Source of the DNA: Xenopus tropicalis
Lineage: Eukaryota > Chordata > Amphibia > Anura > Pipidae
Direction: 5' to 3'
Assembly: GCF_000004195.4 (NCBI RefSeq)
Contig: NC_030681.2
Span: 27,046,982-27,110,981 of the forward strand
DNA length: 64,000 nt
The notes beneath the pieces were generated by a model, which was given only the letters and a program-made list of their open reading frames with translations, was not told the origin of the DNA and made no database searches. This document shows, one piece after another, positions 10,211-21,085 of the stretch. Position 1 is the stretch's first letter. The number at the start of each line of letters is the position of its first letter. The translations under genes were made by a program, and so were the position numbers.

Positions 10211-11808
10211 CTTAAATTTGAACCACGACTTTCACCTGTATTCCAGTAACCCAGGCCACAATTGTTGTGACAGAATAGTTAGCATACGAAAATGGATGAT
10301 CTGCCTAACCTCCACTGATATGAGTCTAAGCCCCACTTCTAACCCCTGCCGTACGTTTTGTCCCACCAAGCCTTGAGCCCTCAGAATTGCTACAGCAGGC
10401 TTCCCTGTCTTAGAGTTCTTTGCACAGAAGGTGCAATTCTTACACTTGGTGTAGTCCATTGCTCTTATGGGGTAGGTGTATTATATTTGACGTTGTGCAT
10501 CTATAACTTTAATAAACAAATAAGATGCCTGTTAAAAGGGCCATTGTGATCAATCCCAATTTACATAACTGCAATCAGTAATCATCAGGCAATGGATTCA
10601 CCAAATTCATATTTTTTTTTATTTTTGACAAATCTCTTATCCTACACAAAAGACTGATTGAATTGAATAGGTTAAATACCGAGCCAAACCAATCCTAATT
10701 TACAAATTTACAAATTTACAAATTTACATCAGAGAAATCTCCAAATGAAAAACCACATTGCCTATAAAGAAAACTAACATATTCAGTTGTGCAACGCTTT
10801 AAAGTTGTGTTACATTAATAGTCAGCAATAGCAAGGTCCATCCAACAGAGTAGAAGAATATATTTAGAAGGCATGGCAGAAAAATGAGAGAGGGAGAACC
10901 CACAAGAAAGAGATACAGAGGGAGAAAGATTTGAGGATTTATGGGATGAAATTTAAGCAGAATTGTCTTTCTTGCAATACCCCCCAATAAAAAAGGACCA
11001 TATTTGGAAACATTCTTGAAGCCGATAGAGGAGAATTTTAGGCATCTGTGTCAGCAGAAGGAAGGAAAGGGAAGCAATCGTAACTGTGCCAAGCAGATGG
11101 CCTTACAAGCCATTTGAAATGATAGATCTATTATTATATGCAGTGGACAGGTTATTCTTACTATTATACACCTGGGGGAAATGTATAATAAAATGCAGAT
11201 GCAGCACTCATTATTGGGGTGAAGTCCAAGATATGTTTTCTGCAATGAAATATGGAGATGGAACTAATGTTGTCTCTTGAGCGCAGGGCTATAGTTCACT
11301 ATTTGTTGAATGCACCATCCTCGTGTCCTGTAATAAATGATTTATCATATATTAAAGAACATATTTCCTTCTCCCTGCAATCTACATACCCATATACTTT
11401 ACAATAGACTAACAGCCATCCCTCAAGTACTCACAGGCTAGTCACTTCTCCACTGTTAATTAACAATGGTCAGAAAGAAATGAATAACTGATTGGCCTGA
11501 TACAACGGTTTAAGAATAAATAATCTGATTAGTTCTGCCACATACACAGAAAGTACTGTACACATACAGATCATCAGAATAAAGTCTAGCATATACCAGT
11601 GCAATAGTACAGTTCTATAAAGTCATTGACAGAAGCCCCAGCACAATTCCAAGGTCCACTACCATACCAAGACTTTGTGGGTATGAGGCCCATAAGTGTA
11701 TATCAGAACATAAAAGCCCAGTTCTGGTAAAGTGTGTTCTACTGTCTTGTGGCCATAACAATGCAGCATCTAAAAGAAATAATGTACTTAATAGCTAATG
11801 ATAACCTA
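10211..11808. other. Non-coding DNA
   Basis: Nothing recognised except a short 8-bp tandem tract (AATTTACA)n near 10700-10727. Open frames of 60-75 codons here overlap on both strands and look like chance. Confidence 0.55.
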
Positions 11809-12503
11809 TAGTGATGGGCGAAAAGTTTCGCCAGGCATGGATTTCCGCGTTTCGCCATTGGCGGATTGTTTCGCGAAACGGATGAAAAATTTCGCCGCGG
11901 AAAAATTCGGCGCACGTCCAAAAATTGTCGCCGGCGTCAAAAAAGAATAGTCGCGGGCGACGAAATAATAGCCGCGCGACAAAATAATAGCCGCGGGCGA
12001 CGAAATAATAGCCGCGGGCGACGAAACAATAGCCGTGCGACAAAACAATAGCCGCGGGCGACGAAACAATAGCCGCGTGCGACGAAACAATAGGCGTGCG
12101 ACAAAACAATAGTCGCGGGCGATGAAACAATAGCCGCGTGCGACGAAACAATAGCCGCGCGACGAAACAATAGCCGCGTGCGACGAAACAATAGCCGCGT
12201 GCGACGAAACAATAGCCGTGCGACGAAACAATAGCCGCGCGACGAAACAATAGCCGCGTGTGACGAAACAATAGCCGTGCGACGAAACAATAGCCGCATG
12301 CGACGAAACAATAGCCGTGCGACAAAACAATAGCCACGCGACAAAATAATAGCCGCGTGCGACGAAACAATAGCCGCGCGCGACAATTTTTTTTGTCGCA
12401 CGACATTTTCGCCGCTTCGCGAATTTTTTGCCGTTTCGCGGATCTTTTGAAACATTCGTGAATTTTTCAGCGAAGCGAAACGGAACAGATTCGCTCATCA
12501 CTA
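11809..12503. mobile_element. hAT MITE (TAGTGATG ends) with CpG-rich minisatellite
   Basis: Termini TAGTGATGGGCGAA and TTCGCTCATCACTA are inverted repeats. They are flanked by ATAACCTA at 11801-11808 and 12504-12511, a perfect 8-bp hAT-type duplication. TAGTG fits the hAT terminal pattern. The interior is CpG-rich in otherwise AT-rich DNA and holds a minisatellite (11935-12384). Long minus-strand frames (up to 231 codons, RGYCFVA-type repeats) are translations of that minisatellite in three overlapping frames and are not genes. Confidence 0.9.
11935..12384. repeat. About 20-bp CpG-rich minisatellite
   Basis: Roughly two dozen units of GACGAAACAATAGCCGCG plus 1-3 variable bases (19-21 bp). 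Each unit has several CpGs. It lies entirely within the hAT MITE and expands its interior. Confidence 0.9.
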
Positions 12504-12511
12504 ATAACCTA

Positions 12512-12632
12512 TAATAATACCATATATATACAGAAATAAAGTCATGTTCCTAAGGCACTAGTAACTGCATTGGCTCAGGGATTCTTCTTGTTGGAAGAGC
12601 TATGTAGAGCCACATATAATAATAATATAAAC
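12512..12632. other. Short spacer
   Basis: Sequence between the hAT MITE and the CR1 remnant. It contains an AATAATAAT tract near 12618; nothing else is seen. Confidence 0.5.
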
Positions 12633-12639
12633 GCGAACT

Positions 12640-13284
12640 ATCTACTGAATGGTAGTGTGTTGGGGGCATCCTTAATGTAGATCACAAGTTGTCCAATTCC
12701 AGGCAGTGTCATTCTGTGGCTACTAAAGCAAATAAAGTGCTGTCTTGTATAAAAAAGGGCATTGACTCAAGGGATGAGAACATAATTTTGCCCCTTTATA
12801 GGTCCCTGGTAAGGCCTCACCTTGAGTATGCAGTGCAGTTTTGGGCTCCAGTCCTTAAGAAGGATATTAATGAGATGGAGAGAGTGCAGAGACTGCAACT
12901 AAACTGGTAAAGGGGATGGAAGATTTAAGCTATGAGGTGAGACTGTCGAGGTTGGGGTTGTTTTCTCTGGAAAAGAGGTGCTTGCGAGGGGACATGATTA
13001 CTCTGTACAAGTACATTAGAGGGGATTATAGGCAGATGGGGGATGTTCTTTTTTCCCATAAAAACAATCAGCGCACCAGAGGTCACCCCTATAGATTAGA
13101 GGAACAGAGCTTCCATTTGAAGCAGCGTAGGTGGTTTTTCACGGTGAGGGCAGTGAGGTTATGGAATGCCCTTCCTAGTGATGTGGTAATGGCAGATTCT
13201 GTTAATGCCTTTAAGAGGGGCCTGGATGAGTTTTTGAACAAGCAGAATATCCAAGGCTATTGTGATACTAATATCTACAGTTAG
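12640..13284 (+). pseudogene. CR1-like LINE reverse transcriptase C-terminus (dead)
   Basis: The end of the reverse transcriptase ORF of a CR1/L2-type LINE. The first frame (to about 12890) reads CHSVATKANKVLSCIKKGID and then LYRSLVRPHLEYAVQFWAP, the RT thumb region typical of CR1. It is followed by ERVQR. A small indel at about 12890-12897 shifts the frame; the second frame carries ATKLVKGMEDLSYEVRLSRL, LFSLEKRCLRGDMITLYKYI, and RRWFFTVRAVRLWNALPSDV, the CR1 C-terminal domain. That frame stops at 13282-13284. Most of RT and the endonuclease are absent, so this is a 5'-truncated copy. The second frame is well preserved over 120 codons, suggesting a moderately young insertion. Confidence 0.85.
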
Positions 13285-13425
13285 TATTACTGGTTGTATA
13301 TATAGTTTATGTATGTGAGTGTATAGATTGGTTAGTATAGGTTGTGTGCTGGGTTTACTCGGATGGGTTGAACTTGATGGACAATGGTCTTTTTTCAACC
13401 CTATGTAACTATGTAACTATGTAAC
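13285..13425 (+). mobile_element. CR1-like LINE 3' UTR and 8-bp repeat tail
   Basis: After the stop comes GGGTTGAACTTGATGGAC, then TTTTTTCAACCCTATGTAAC, ending in three copies of an 8-bp unit (CTATGTAA). CR1/L2 elements end in short tandem units rather than poly-A, so this supports the family call and fixes the 3' end near 13425. Confidence 0.85.
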
Positions 13426-14209
13426 ATGTAAGATGGATTCCAAGCATTTGGATTTAAAAAGCATTTGGTCAATTAGCAAACCCCTCCCTTCCCTAGGCTG
13501 CAGCCTTCATTAGGCTTTGAAATAAGGAGCAGCTCGTTATACAGAGGGCTTATGTGTAGTCCTCTGGTTTTTAATTGTACAGAGAAAGTTATAAAGTGAA
13601 AATGGTTTCATGTTCTTAGTTATTAAGCCATAGAAAACCCACTGCATAACAAAGAAAAAAAATGCTCAGCCCAAGCCCTCTCCATTAAACGCACATTGGA
13701 AAAGGGTATACTACGTGATTACACTTCCCTCTGCCAGCACAAAAGTAGCGATTTAAAAAACACACAGCATGATTTAAAGAAAGAAATTAGGCGAAATTAT
13801 ATTAATTAATGTTGGTTTATAATATTTGTGCTTGGAATCTTTTCTCCTGTTGATTTCCGTAGTCATTTATAAACACATCTGGCCTATTGAATATATAACC
13901 TATACTTGTTTTATAAGCTGTAAGCTATAGAATAGGCAGGAAAGACACTAACAAAATTATAAAATTAAATTGATGAAAGAGGCATTTAGCCTGCTTTGTG
14001 TTCCCTGTTTAAAATGCAGAGCCAAAATGTTACAAATCACAGGCCATCTGCTAAAAATTTTACATCAAATGTTGATGATTTGTCTTATATTGAATGGGAA
14101 ATGAGAAAGCTAAAAATGCTCTGGCCAACACCCACCACAATACTGTGGGATAAGCCCAATCCTGTAAGGCTGAAATTTTGCACGGGTCAACAAGGCCCAT
14201 GCCTTAGGC
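13426..14209. other. Non-coding DNA, nothing recognised
   Basis: AT-rich spacer. A 79-codon frame at 13996-14235 runs into the next transposon and has no recognisable features. Confidence 0.55.
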
Positions 14210-14389
14210 CATACCTCCCAACATTTGAAAAATGAAAAGAGGGACAAAAGACTTGGCGCGCACAGCGCGGCAACATTTTTTGACCACGCCTACTTTGTGG
14301 CCACGCCCCAATTACCACACCCCATTTTTAAAATTCATTCAAAATCATCATTTAAAATAGTTAAAATAGTGCCCCCGGTGGCCCAATAG

Positions 14390-14820
14390 ACAGCACCCCC
14401 ATAGACAGTGACCCCCATACACAGTGCCCCAATTGACCCCATAGACCATGCCCTCAATTGCCCCACAGACAGTATCCCCCATATACAGTGCCCCCATAGA
14501 AAGTACCCTCCATACACAATCCCCCCATAGAAAGTGCCCCCATACCCAGTACCCCCCATACACAGTGCCCCCCATACACACAGGCCCCACCCATACACAG
14601 TAGCCCTCCTTACACAGTGCCCCCCCCATACAGTGCCCCCATACACAGTACCCCCCATACACAGTAGCCCTCCTTACAGTGCCCCCCCATACAGTGCCCC
14701 CATACACAGTACCCCCTCATACACAGAGCCCCCTATACACAGTGCCCCCATACAGAGTAGCCCCCCAATTGCCCCCATAGAGAGTACCTCCAATAGAAAA
14801 TTCCCCCCATACATAGTGCC
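14390..14820. repeat. C/A-rich minisatellite (about 15-bp units)
   Basis: Irregular repeats of CCCCCATACACAGTG with variants (CCCATAGACAGTG, CCTCCTTACACAGTG). Open frames on both strands (PPYP/PPIH and GGTVYG-type repeats) are artefacts of a stop-poor unit. Confidence 0.85.
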
Positions 14821-14829
14821 CCCTATAGG

Positions 14830-15001
14830 CTTCTTGCGGCTCCTGCTTCTTATTCGGCTCCTCGTATGGCGGCGACAGGACCTTTTATAAGGTTGCGCCC
14901 GTGCGTACGTGTGACGTCACACGTACGCACGGGCGCAACCTTATAAAGGGACCTGTCGCCGCCGTATGAGGAGCCGAATAAGAAGCAGGAGCCGCAAGAA
15001 G
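14830..15001. repeat. 172-bp near-perfect palindrome centred on TGACGTCA
   Basis: The arms CTTCTTGCGGCTCCTGCTTC (left) and GAAGCAGGAGCCGCAAGAAG (right) mirror each other about 14915/14916 with only a few mismatches. The centre reads CGTGTGACGTCACACG with no spacer. The palindrome contains the CRE/ATF octamer TGACGTCA and several CpGs. It is the foldback core of the host element. Confidence 0.9.
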
Positions 15002-15163
15002 AGACGGAGCCGGAGCGCGTCCCGCTGGCCTGGATAGGTTAATGAATGTTCTGCATTTCCGTAATGCGGGACATTCATTAAACAATCCGGGACAGTGGGA
15101 CGCACTGTAAAAAACCGGGACTGTCCCGCAAAAAGCGGGACAGTTGGGGGGTATGCTTTAGGC

Positions 15164-17489
15164 ACTAAAAGTAAATGTAAGAACTAACCTCGTAGTCAAT
15201 AGAGGTCAGTTAATCACTAAATGCACTGAGTGAAGTGGACTATTCTAATGACTTCCACTTTATAGAAAATATAAGTTAATATGAAGCCCATTTATGTAAT
15301 ATAGGGTATAATTAGAAGCAGAGAGTTCACTAGACTTAGTAGACAACTTCTCTGGAAGGCAATAGTTACTGTAGGCTCTTTCAGTTTTCAAATTTCAATT
15401 TTCACATGAAATCGTGGGGCACAATTATCAAACTAGGGAATTCAGAAGTATCTAGGATATTTTGATATTTGATATTTAATCTCATTATACGTGGAAAGAT
15501 AAGCTAGTTTGGTAAGGACCCTATAGAAGGAGGTCAATGTGGGTAGTTTGGGGTAATGTAATACTTTGGCCCAAGGACAAGGACTATGTGGATTTACAAG
15601 CTGAAGACCACGTGCACTAAAGCACATGCCCTATTTTCCTTCAATCAAAATTAATATCTAATCAAGCTCTGATCACATATTGCATAGGAAGGGCAACATT
15701 ATAAACCCATACAAGGGATAATAGGCTTGCAAGAATTAAATAATGTAGTGTTTTTGTGTAGTTGGTTCTGATAGGTCATTACACTGCAGCAAATTGGCAC
15801 CAAGCTAGTTCAGGAGCATGTTTATCATGCCAAATAAAATATATTGGACAATAAATTCCTTTTAAAAAAAAGAAATAGAATGAATTTTCCTTACTTATTT
15901 GAATGTGAAATATACTAAGATGTAATAGAAAGTTTCTTCCCCCTGACAGATATCCACTTGGCATAGCCTGGTGTGGGAAGTTTTAGTTCCATTTTGGTTC
16001 TTTTATTCTGCATAATTATTCTATTACTTTAATCCACTACTGGAAATATATACTCTGAGAAAGCTGATTGTTGCGGTACTAATATATCCCGATAATATTT
16101 CTAGCATTAAGAGATCAGTTTCAAGCTTCTAGAAAAGAGCTTTAATATGATACAGTATAGTGTATCTTAGTTGTGTCAATTGAATAGATCCAGACTACTC
16201 TTCTGAAATATATTATCTTCGTTTTATATTTAAAGGTCTCTACCTTATAACCTCAATCCATTCTTTACACGTGCATGAATTGAGCAGTGCATGGCGCTGT
16301 GCGAACTCTGGAGCTACCATCACCTCCTCAACAGATGGTTCCAGGGCTCCAGGGTTCCCTCAGTTCCTTGTGTCAATAGACACGGCACACTTGTGCCAAA
16401 AGAATCGGCCATAGACATCATTCACACGCCAGAAATGATGTCAGATGGACTGCTAAAATATTTGGCACAACTGTGTCTGATTTGTGACAGATGCAGCACA
16501 ATTGTCTCCACAATAACATGTGAATTCTGGAAAAAAACTGTGCATTGTAAGGAAAAAACATGACGATTGCATGCAAAATTACACTCTGCTCACTGCGTTT
16601 GGGTGAGTGAACAATTATTTAGTCATAGCTATTATTATGTTATGTCTGTGACATCACTAATATATTAAAAGGAGTTATAAATACCAAAAATGTTTGAGTT
16701 TGGGACAGTGAAGTCCAACCTGTTCCAGGTGTTGCGGAAGTTCAACACCTCTTGGCATCAAGGTCCAGTTACTGTATCTTCTTGGGACAATTATGGAAAT
16801 AATGAAATTCTAAATAAAAGTTAGTCTCCATTATAACACCAGGCATAGGTAATGCAGGTTAGACTGTTCTACTGACTGATCCAAACTGATGGAACATATA
16901 GAATGTGGTAGACATTCAAGCATGTTGACATAGAAATCCAAAATAGAGGAAAATCTTTCTCTTCGAAGAATAAAGGTGCTCAGATCAAACAAGTCAATAT
17001 TCATATTTTAATTAAAACTCAGGGCCTCAGTCTGAGCCTTGTGAATCACATTGAGGATTCTGGAATTACGTTACCCAGGCTTCCAGTACCTGGGGATGAT
17101 GCATGTACTTACAAACAGAGAATGTTCCCTAAGGAATGTTAACACCAGAAGTGCATTGGGGACCTGCTGTTCATAGAGATAGTTATTATGTGTTTATAGA
17201 ATGAATTCTACTTTGATACAAATAGAGCTTTAATGGTGTATTGATCTCAACAAAGTACCTTGTCTGAACAGGGTCCAACATTTTCATAAATAATGCACCA
17301 TTAAAACCTTTTTTTATCTGTAATCTGTACAAGAATAAATCCCAGTAAGACGTGTTTTGGAATGCTATCCCAGAGTCTCTAGGAAATCTAAAATCCACCT
17401 CCAGTGCCCTGAATATGGTGGTTTTCATTTGAAACCCATTGCTTATATTATTGGAGGATTTTGAGCCAAAACAGGGCTAAATAACAGAG
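15164..17489. other. Non-coding DNA with a weak dispersed repeat
   Basis: Largely plain AT-rich sequence. A segment near 16525-16615 (GTGAATTCTGGAAAAAAACT, TTGGGTGAGTGAA) resembles one near 50460-50530, so a poorly defined dispersed repeat may be present. No exon is supported. Confidence 0.5.
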
Positions 17490-17492
17490 TAA

Positions 17493-17826
17493 AGCTGGCC
17501 ATACACGGGCAGATCCGCTCGCTTGGTGAGGTCGCCAAGCGAGTGGATCTTCACCTGATATCTCCACCTATGGGTGGGCGATATCAGGGAGGCATGTAGG
17601 CAAATTCTACACGCGGCAATGGGGCAGTCGGTTCGGGGACCGCATCAACGAGCCGATGCGGTCCCTGATCCGACTGGATTTTCTAACCTGCCCGATCGAT
17701 ATCTGGCCAATTTCAGGCTGAAAACTGGGCAGACATCTATCAGGCAGGTTTGCAAATCCCATCATCTGGGGACTACTTCAGAGTATCACTGTGGTAGTTG
17801 CCGGACAGGTCCTTGCAGTATGGTCT
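17493..17826 (+). mobile_element. GGCCATACACG-type MITE, right-truncated
   Basis: TAA followed by AGCTGGCCATACACGGGCAG at 17493 marks the left terminus. The interior has inverted segments (CGCTCGCTTGG / CCAAGCGAGTGG; CTGATATC / GATATCAG) and words shared with 22218-22717 (CCTGCCCGATCGATATCTGG, TATCAGGCAGGTTTG). The right terminus is not found. Confidence 0.75.
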
Positions 17827-18049
17827 GATTTTTAACCCCAAGAGATTTAGGTGGCCAAACTGGGCAAATGATTGGCAAATAATACATAAAAATTTTTACA
17901 TTTTATGCCAACTGGATATAGTTAAAAATCCAAAACAGACAAAAGCCATTAGGGTCGCTAATGTGTTGGGTTCTCATATAATAACCAAATGGCCAAAAGA
18001 GCCAATACTTTCCCTAATTAGCTGTACATTTACTACTTTCAGCATTTAT

Positions 18050-18180
18050 GATCACTCACCCAGGCTTGGTCTCTTAAATCACTGTTTTGTGGACTTGGGA
18101 AAGTCACTGCCTTGTGGATAAGTTACCAAAATTAGACTGCAAGCTCTACAGGATAAGGAATCATGTCTAAATAATTCTGT
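18050..18180 (+). mobile_element. CORE-SINE/MIR-like fragment (old)
   Basis: GGACTTGGGAAAGTCACTGCC resembles the core of MIR/CORE-SINEs, and TTAGACTGCAAGCTCTACAG followed by TCATGTCT resembles the linked L2-type tail. It is highly diverged. The match is from memory of the family. Confidence 0.45.
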
Positions 18181-18335
18181 ACAATGGTTCAATCCCTAAT
18201 GCATACATTACTGACCAATATATACAATATATACTGTATATTATATAACACACAAGTTACTATAGCCATTCATTCATTTCATGCCTCCAGTTACTGTAAC
18301 TGTTTTGGATTACATTCAGTCTACCTATTTATTAA

Positions 18336-18818
18336 AGGGGAACTCCAGCTTCTGAATCAAGCCCCACACGACACAGAAACCCCTAATATCCAAAAAAGTA
18401 TGAATAAATACCATTTTTATATGCTGAAATCCAGCTGCAAAACAGTTCTTCTCTTTCTGCATCATTTAAAATCCTGGTGGGGAGGAGGGACTAAAACATT
18501 GATGTTACAAATTATAACAACTTCTCCACAGCTTACAGACAGCATGCAGGAACTACATAACCCATAATGCATTGCCCTGTGATGTTCCTTTCCTTATTGA
18601 CATCACGTGTGCAAGGAATTGTGGGATTGGGAGGGTGCAGGCTGAAGGCAGGGGGACAGTCGATTACTGTTACATTTTATTTGAGTTTAAAAGTAGTCAG
18701 CCAGATCAGCAGCGGAACATTGAAATCATGAAAAGGCTGCATATTTTTTAATTGCTGTATATTGCAAAGTTGATTCAAATTATGTTTACTTAAATTGTGT
18801 TTGGGTGGATTTCCCCTT
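18336..18818. mobile_element. T2 MITE (AGGGGAACTCC ends)
   Basis: TTAA (18332-18335), AGGGGAACTCCAGC at the left, GGATTTCCCCT at the right, TTAA (18819-18822). The 483-bp interior contains ACTACATAACCCATAATGCA (18552-18571). A partial inverse copy lies at 23440-23740. Confidence 0.85.
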
Positions 18819-18822
18819 TAAA

Positions 18823-19557
18823 TGAGAATAAACATGTTTGGCTCCATAGGAGTAAAACCAACATAAAATGTATATTAAGACTGTTTAATAACTCTAGGAC
18901 AGCCTGTGGAAAGGTTAGGATATTGTCTCACCTAACACCTGCAATCCTGACTTCATTTAAAAGGCAGCAGGGTGCAAACAAACCCCTAGCAGGGAATCGT
19001 ATGATGCAGACCTAAACTGGTGCAAATATGCTGCTATCTGATTAAAAGTAGAAACCCTGAGATCTGTCCTAAACATTTGTCAGTTTAATTGTATTTTTTG
19101 GCTTGGGCTAAATGGCTTTCTCTTTCTCACTCCCTCTCTGTCGGAATACATCAGCAGTGTATTTGCACAAAAGAGGCATTTTGTAATATCATACCTCCTG
19201 CTGTGAAGACATGGCGCTCCCTTGACCCAGAAATATGCTCAGATGTGGTGCGTGGATCTGCCTGGGGGAGTGAAATGATACTTAGTTAATGCTAGAGCTG
19301 AGGGCCTGGTAAAAACCCGGAGGGTCTGTTCTGGTGCAGACCTGGATAGAAAAGGCTTTCTGTTTTGTTTTAATCTGATAGAAAGATACTTATTATAAAC
19401 AAATACATACAGTACTTGGAGATATGGATTGGCTTTTATGATCATATATTGCAGATAAATATGCTGGAGATAGCAATCTACAATAATGTATGGTGTTTCT
19501 TTTCTTTGTGTTGCCACAAATAGAAATTCCCAAGTTACGTTAATAGAATCAGAACAG
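18823..19557. other. Non-coding DNA, nothing recognised
   Basis: Single-copy-looking spacer between two MITEs, with no supported exon. Confidence 0.55.
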
Positions 19558-19560
19558 TAA

Positions 19561-20310
19561 GGGGTCATTTACTTATGCAAGTTTCAGATGCAAATAGACA
19601 TTTTTTTTTTACCCATAATGCAGCATTCTTCCCCAATTGCAATTGAATGTCAATATAGACGCAATCGTGCTGGCACTTTGATGCAAATTTGGTGCAAGTT
19701 GCTTCTAACATTTTTTGGGCTCTGGCACATGGGGAGATTAGTCACCCGCGACAAATCTCCCTGTTCGCAGGCGACTAATCTCCCCGAATTCCCATCCCAC
19801 CGGCGAAAATGTAAGTCGCCGGTGGGATGGCACACACGGCAAATCGCTGAAAATGCCTCGCGAGGCAACTTCGCCGATTTGCGGAAATCGCCTGCACAGC
19901 GTGTGCCATCCCACCGGCGACTTACATTTTCGCCGGTGGGATGGCAATTCGAGGAGATTTGACGCGGGCGACTAACCTCCCCGTGTGCCAGAGCCCTTAA
20001 AGTAATGGCTGCATCATTTCCAAAGTGCACATTCAAAACAATGTTTGCATCCAATTCACTGGGAGCAAGTGTGGTGCATCTATTTATGCAACTGGCTGTT
20101 GGAACCCTAGGGCCATCACCAGGTCCAGGATGGTTGCCAGGCCACTTCAAGGTTCTTCAGTGTAATAAGCACAGTTGAGCACTCTTCATCAGTTAAAGTA
20201 GTATGGACACATTGGCAACCATGGAGAAGTGCAGAAGCATGTTTGGACCCCACTATGTGCTTGTCCATTTTAGAGCAGCCAAACTAGACAATTCATTTGT
20301 AAATGACCCC
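19561..20310. mobile_element. GGGGTCATTTAC-ended MITE, host of a nested MITE
   Basis: Left GGGGTCATTTACTTATGCAA and right TTGTAAATGACCCC, flanked by TAA at 19558-19560 and 20311-20313. A complete GGGCTCTGGCAC foldback MITE interrupts it at 19717-19996. Without that it is about 470 bp. A PIF/Harbinger-type 3-bp target is inferred. Confidence 0.8.
19717..19996. mobile_element. GGGCTCTGGCACA foldback MITE, nested
   Basis: Inverted ends GGGCTCTGGCACATGGGGAG and CTCCCCGTGTGCCAGAGCCC. The interior has two GCCATCCCACCGGCGAAAATG-type stems, so it can fold into a multi-stem GC-rich hairpin. Antisense open frames (up to 166 codons) arise because the palindrome is CpG-rich and stop-poor. Confidence 0.9.
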
Positions 20311-20313
20311 TAA

Positions 20314-20677
20314 AGTCTGCAACACTCATGGCAAAATATATTGCTATTTATTTATATGGTCCATTCATATGTGTTCCATTTCTGTCATTATAAGTTTCTG
20401 ATAGAGTATAAGGCTAAAGACACATGGGGGATGCACAATTCCTAAAGGCATATTATGGCGATCCAATGGGGGGAATTGCTTTTACCAAGGAGACGCACTT
20501 ACTTAAGGCGTACTGTATAAGGCTTAAACATATATGTAAATATGTACTTACTTCGAGTGTAATGCAATGATGTTTTTTCCATGGCAACGTAACTCCTGAG
20601 ATGTTGGACCTCGTTGCAATAGTTTTAATAAAAGTTGGCTGCATATTGGTCAAGTTTTAGAAGTTTAAGTATATTGG
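20314..20677. other. Non-coding DNA, nothing recognised
   Basis: Plain spacer sequence. Confidence 0.5.
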
Positions 20678-20681
20678 TTAA

Positions 20682-20822
20682 AGGAAAACTATACCCTCAG
20701 AATGAATGTGTAACCAACAGGTAGTTTAGATCATATTAAATGGCCCATTAAATAATCTCACCAAACTGGAATATATATAAATCAGTAAATATTGCCCTTT
20801 TACATATTTTACCTTGAGCCAG
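20682..20822 (+). mobile_element. T2 MITE fragment (AGGAAAACTATACCC end)
   Basis: TTAA (20678-20681) followed by AGGAAAACTATACCCTCAGA. The next words (CAAACTGGAATATATA, AATATTGCCCTTTTACAT, CCTTGAGCCA) are the reverse complement of the right part of the elements at 24602-25583 and 60025-62478. It is truncated at a 10-base G-run near 20822. Confidence 0.8.
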
Positions 20823-20924
20823 GGGGGGGGGTCCAAAAAGGTTGTGGGGGTCTGCTGTATGGTACCTACTCCATCCGCCGCTGGTACTCATTGCTCCTGC
20901 TCCAACCACCACCGCCTCCCTCAC

Positions 20925-21085
20925 TTATGGTAATGTAATGAAAGGCATTAAGTTTGCCTAGTAACCAATAGCAACTAATCAGCAGGTAGAGTTTGCTGTT
21001 AATCTGTTTAAAAGCAAACAGCGTATTGGTTGCTGTAGGTTACTGATGCTGGGCAAACTTTTTATTACATATGGGGGCTAGAGTG
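20925..21085. repeat. Imperfect inverted repeat with AACCAATAGCAAC
   Basis: Left TGTAATGAAAGGCATTAAGT then TTTGCCTAGTAACCAATAGC; right TATTGGTTGCTGTAGGTTAC then GGGCAAACTTTTTATTACAT. The arms pair imperfectly over about 60 bases. A fragment of the same repeat is near 26196. Probably a MITE remnant; TSD not identified. Confidence 0.55.

Larger units (their letters stand above)
14210..15155. mobile_element. CATACCTCCCAAC-type element with minisatellite and large palindrome
   Basis: Left end CATACCTCCCAACATTTG and right end ACAGTTGGGGGGTATG are inverted. They are flanked by CCTTAGGC (14202-14209) and CTTTAGGC (15156-15163), which match at 7 of 8 bases; this suggests a hAT-like 8-bp target. In order it contains a TGACCACGCC/GGCCACGCCCC segment, a C/A-rich minisatellite (14390-14820), a 172-bp palindrome (14830-15001) and GGGAC-rich right arms. 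A related nested copy ends at 25478. Confidence 0.7.

Noticed and set aside
11795..12501. Three overlapping minus-strand frames of 172-231 codons with RGYCFVA/LLFRRTR repeats
   Set aside because: They are the same about 20-bp minisatellite read in different frames inside a TSD-bounded hAT MITE.
14335..14890. Gly/Tyr- and Pro/His-rich frames on both strands
   Set aside because: Both are readings of one C/A-rich minisatellite.
19588..20150. 124- and 166-codon frames on opposite strands
   Set aside because: They cross the GC-rich foldback MITE; the palindrome yields similar peptides on both strands.
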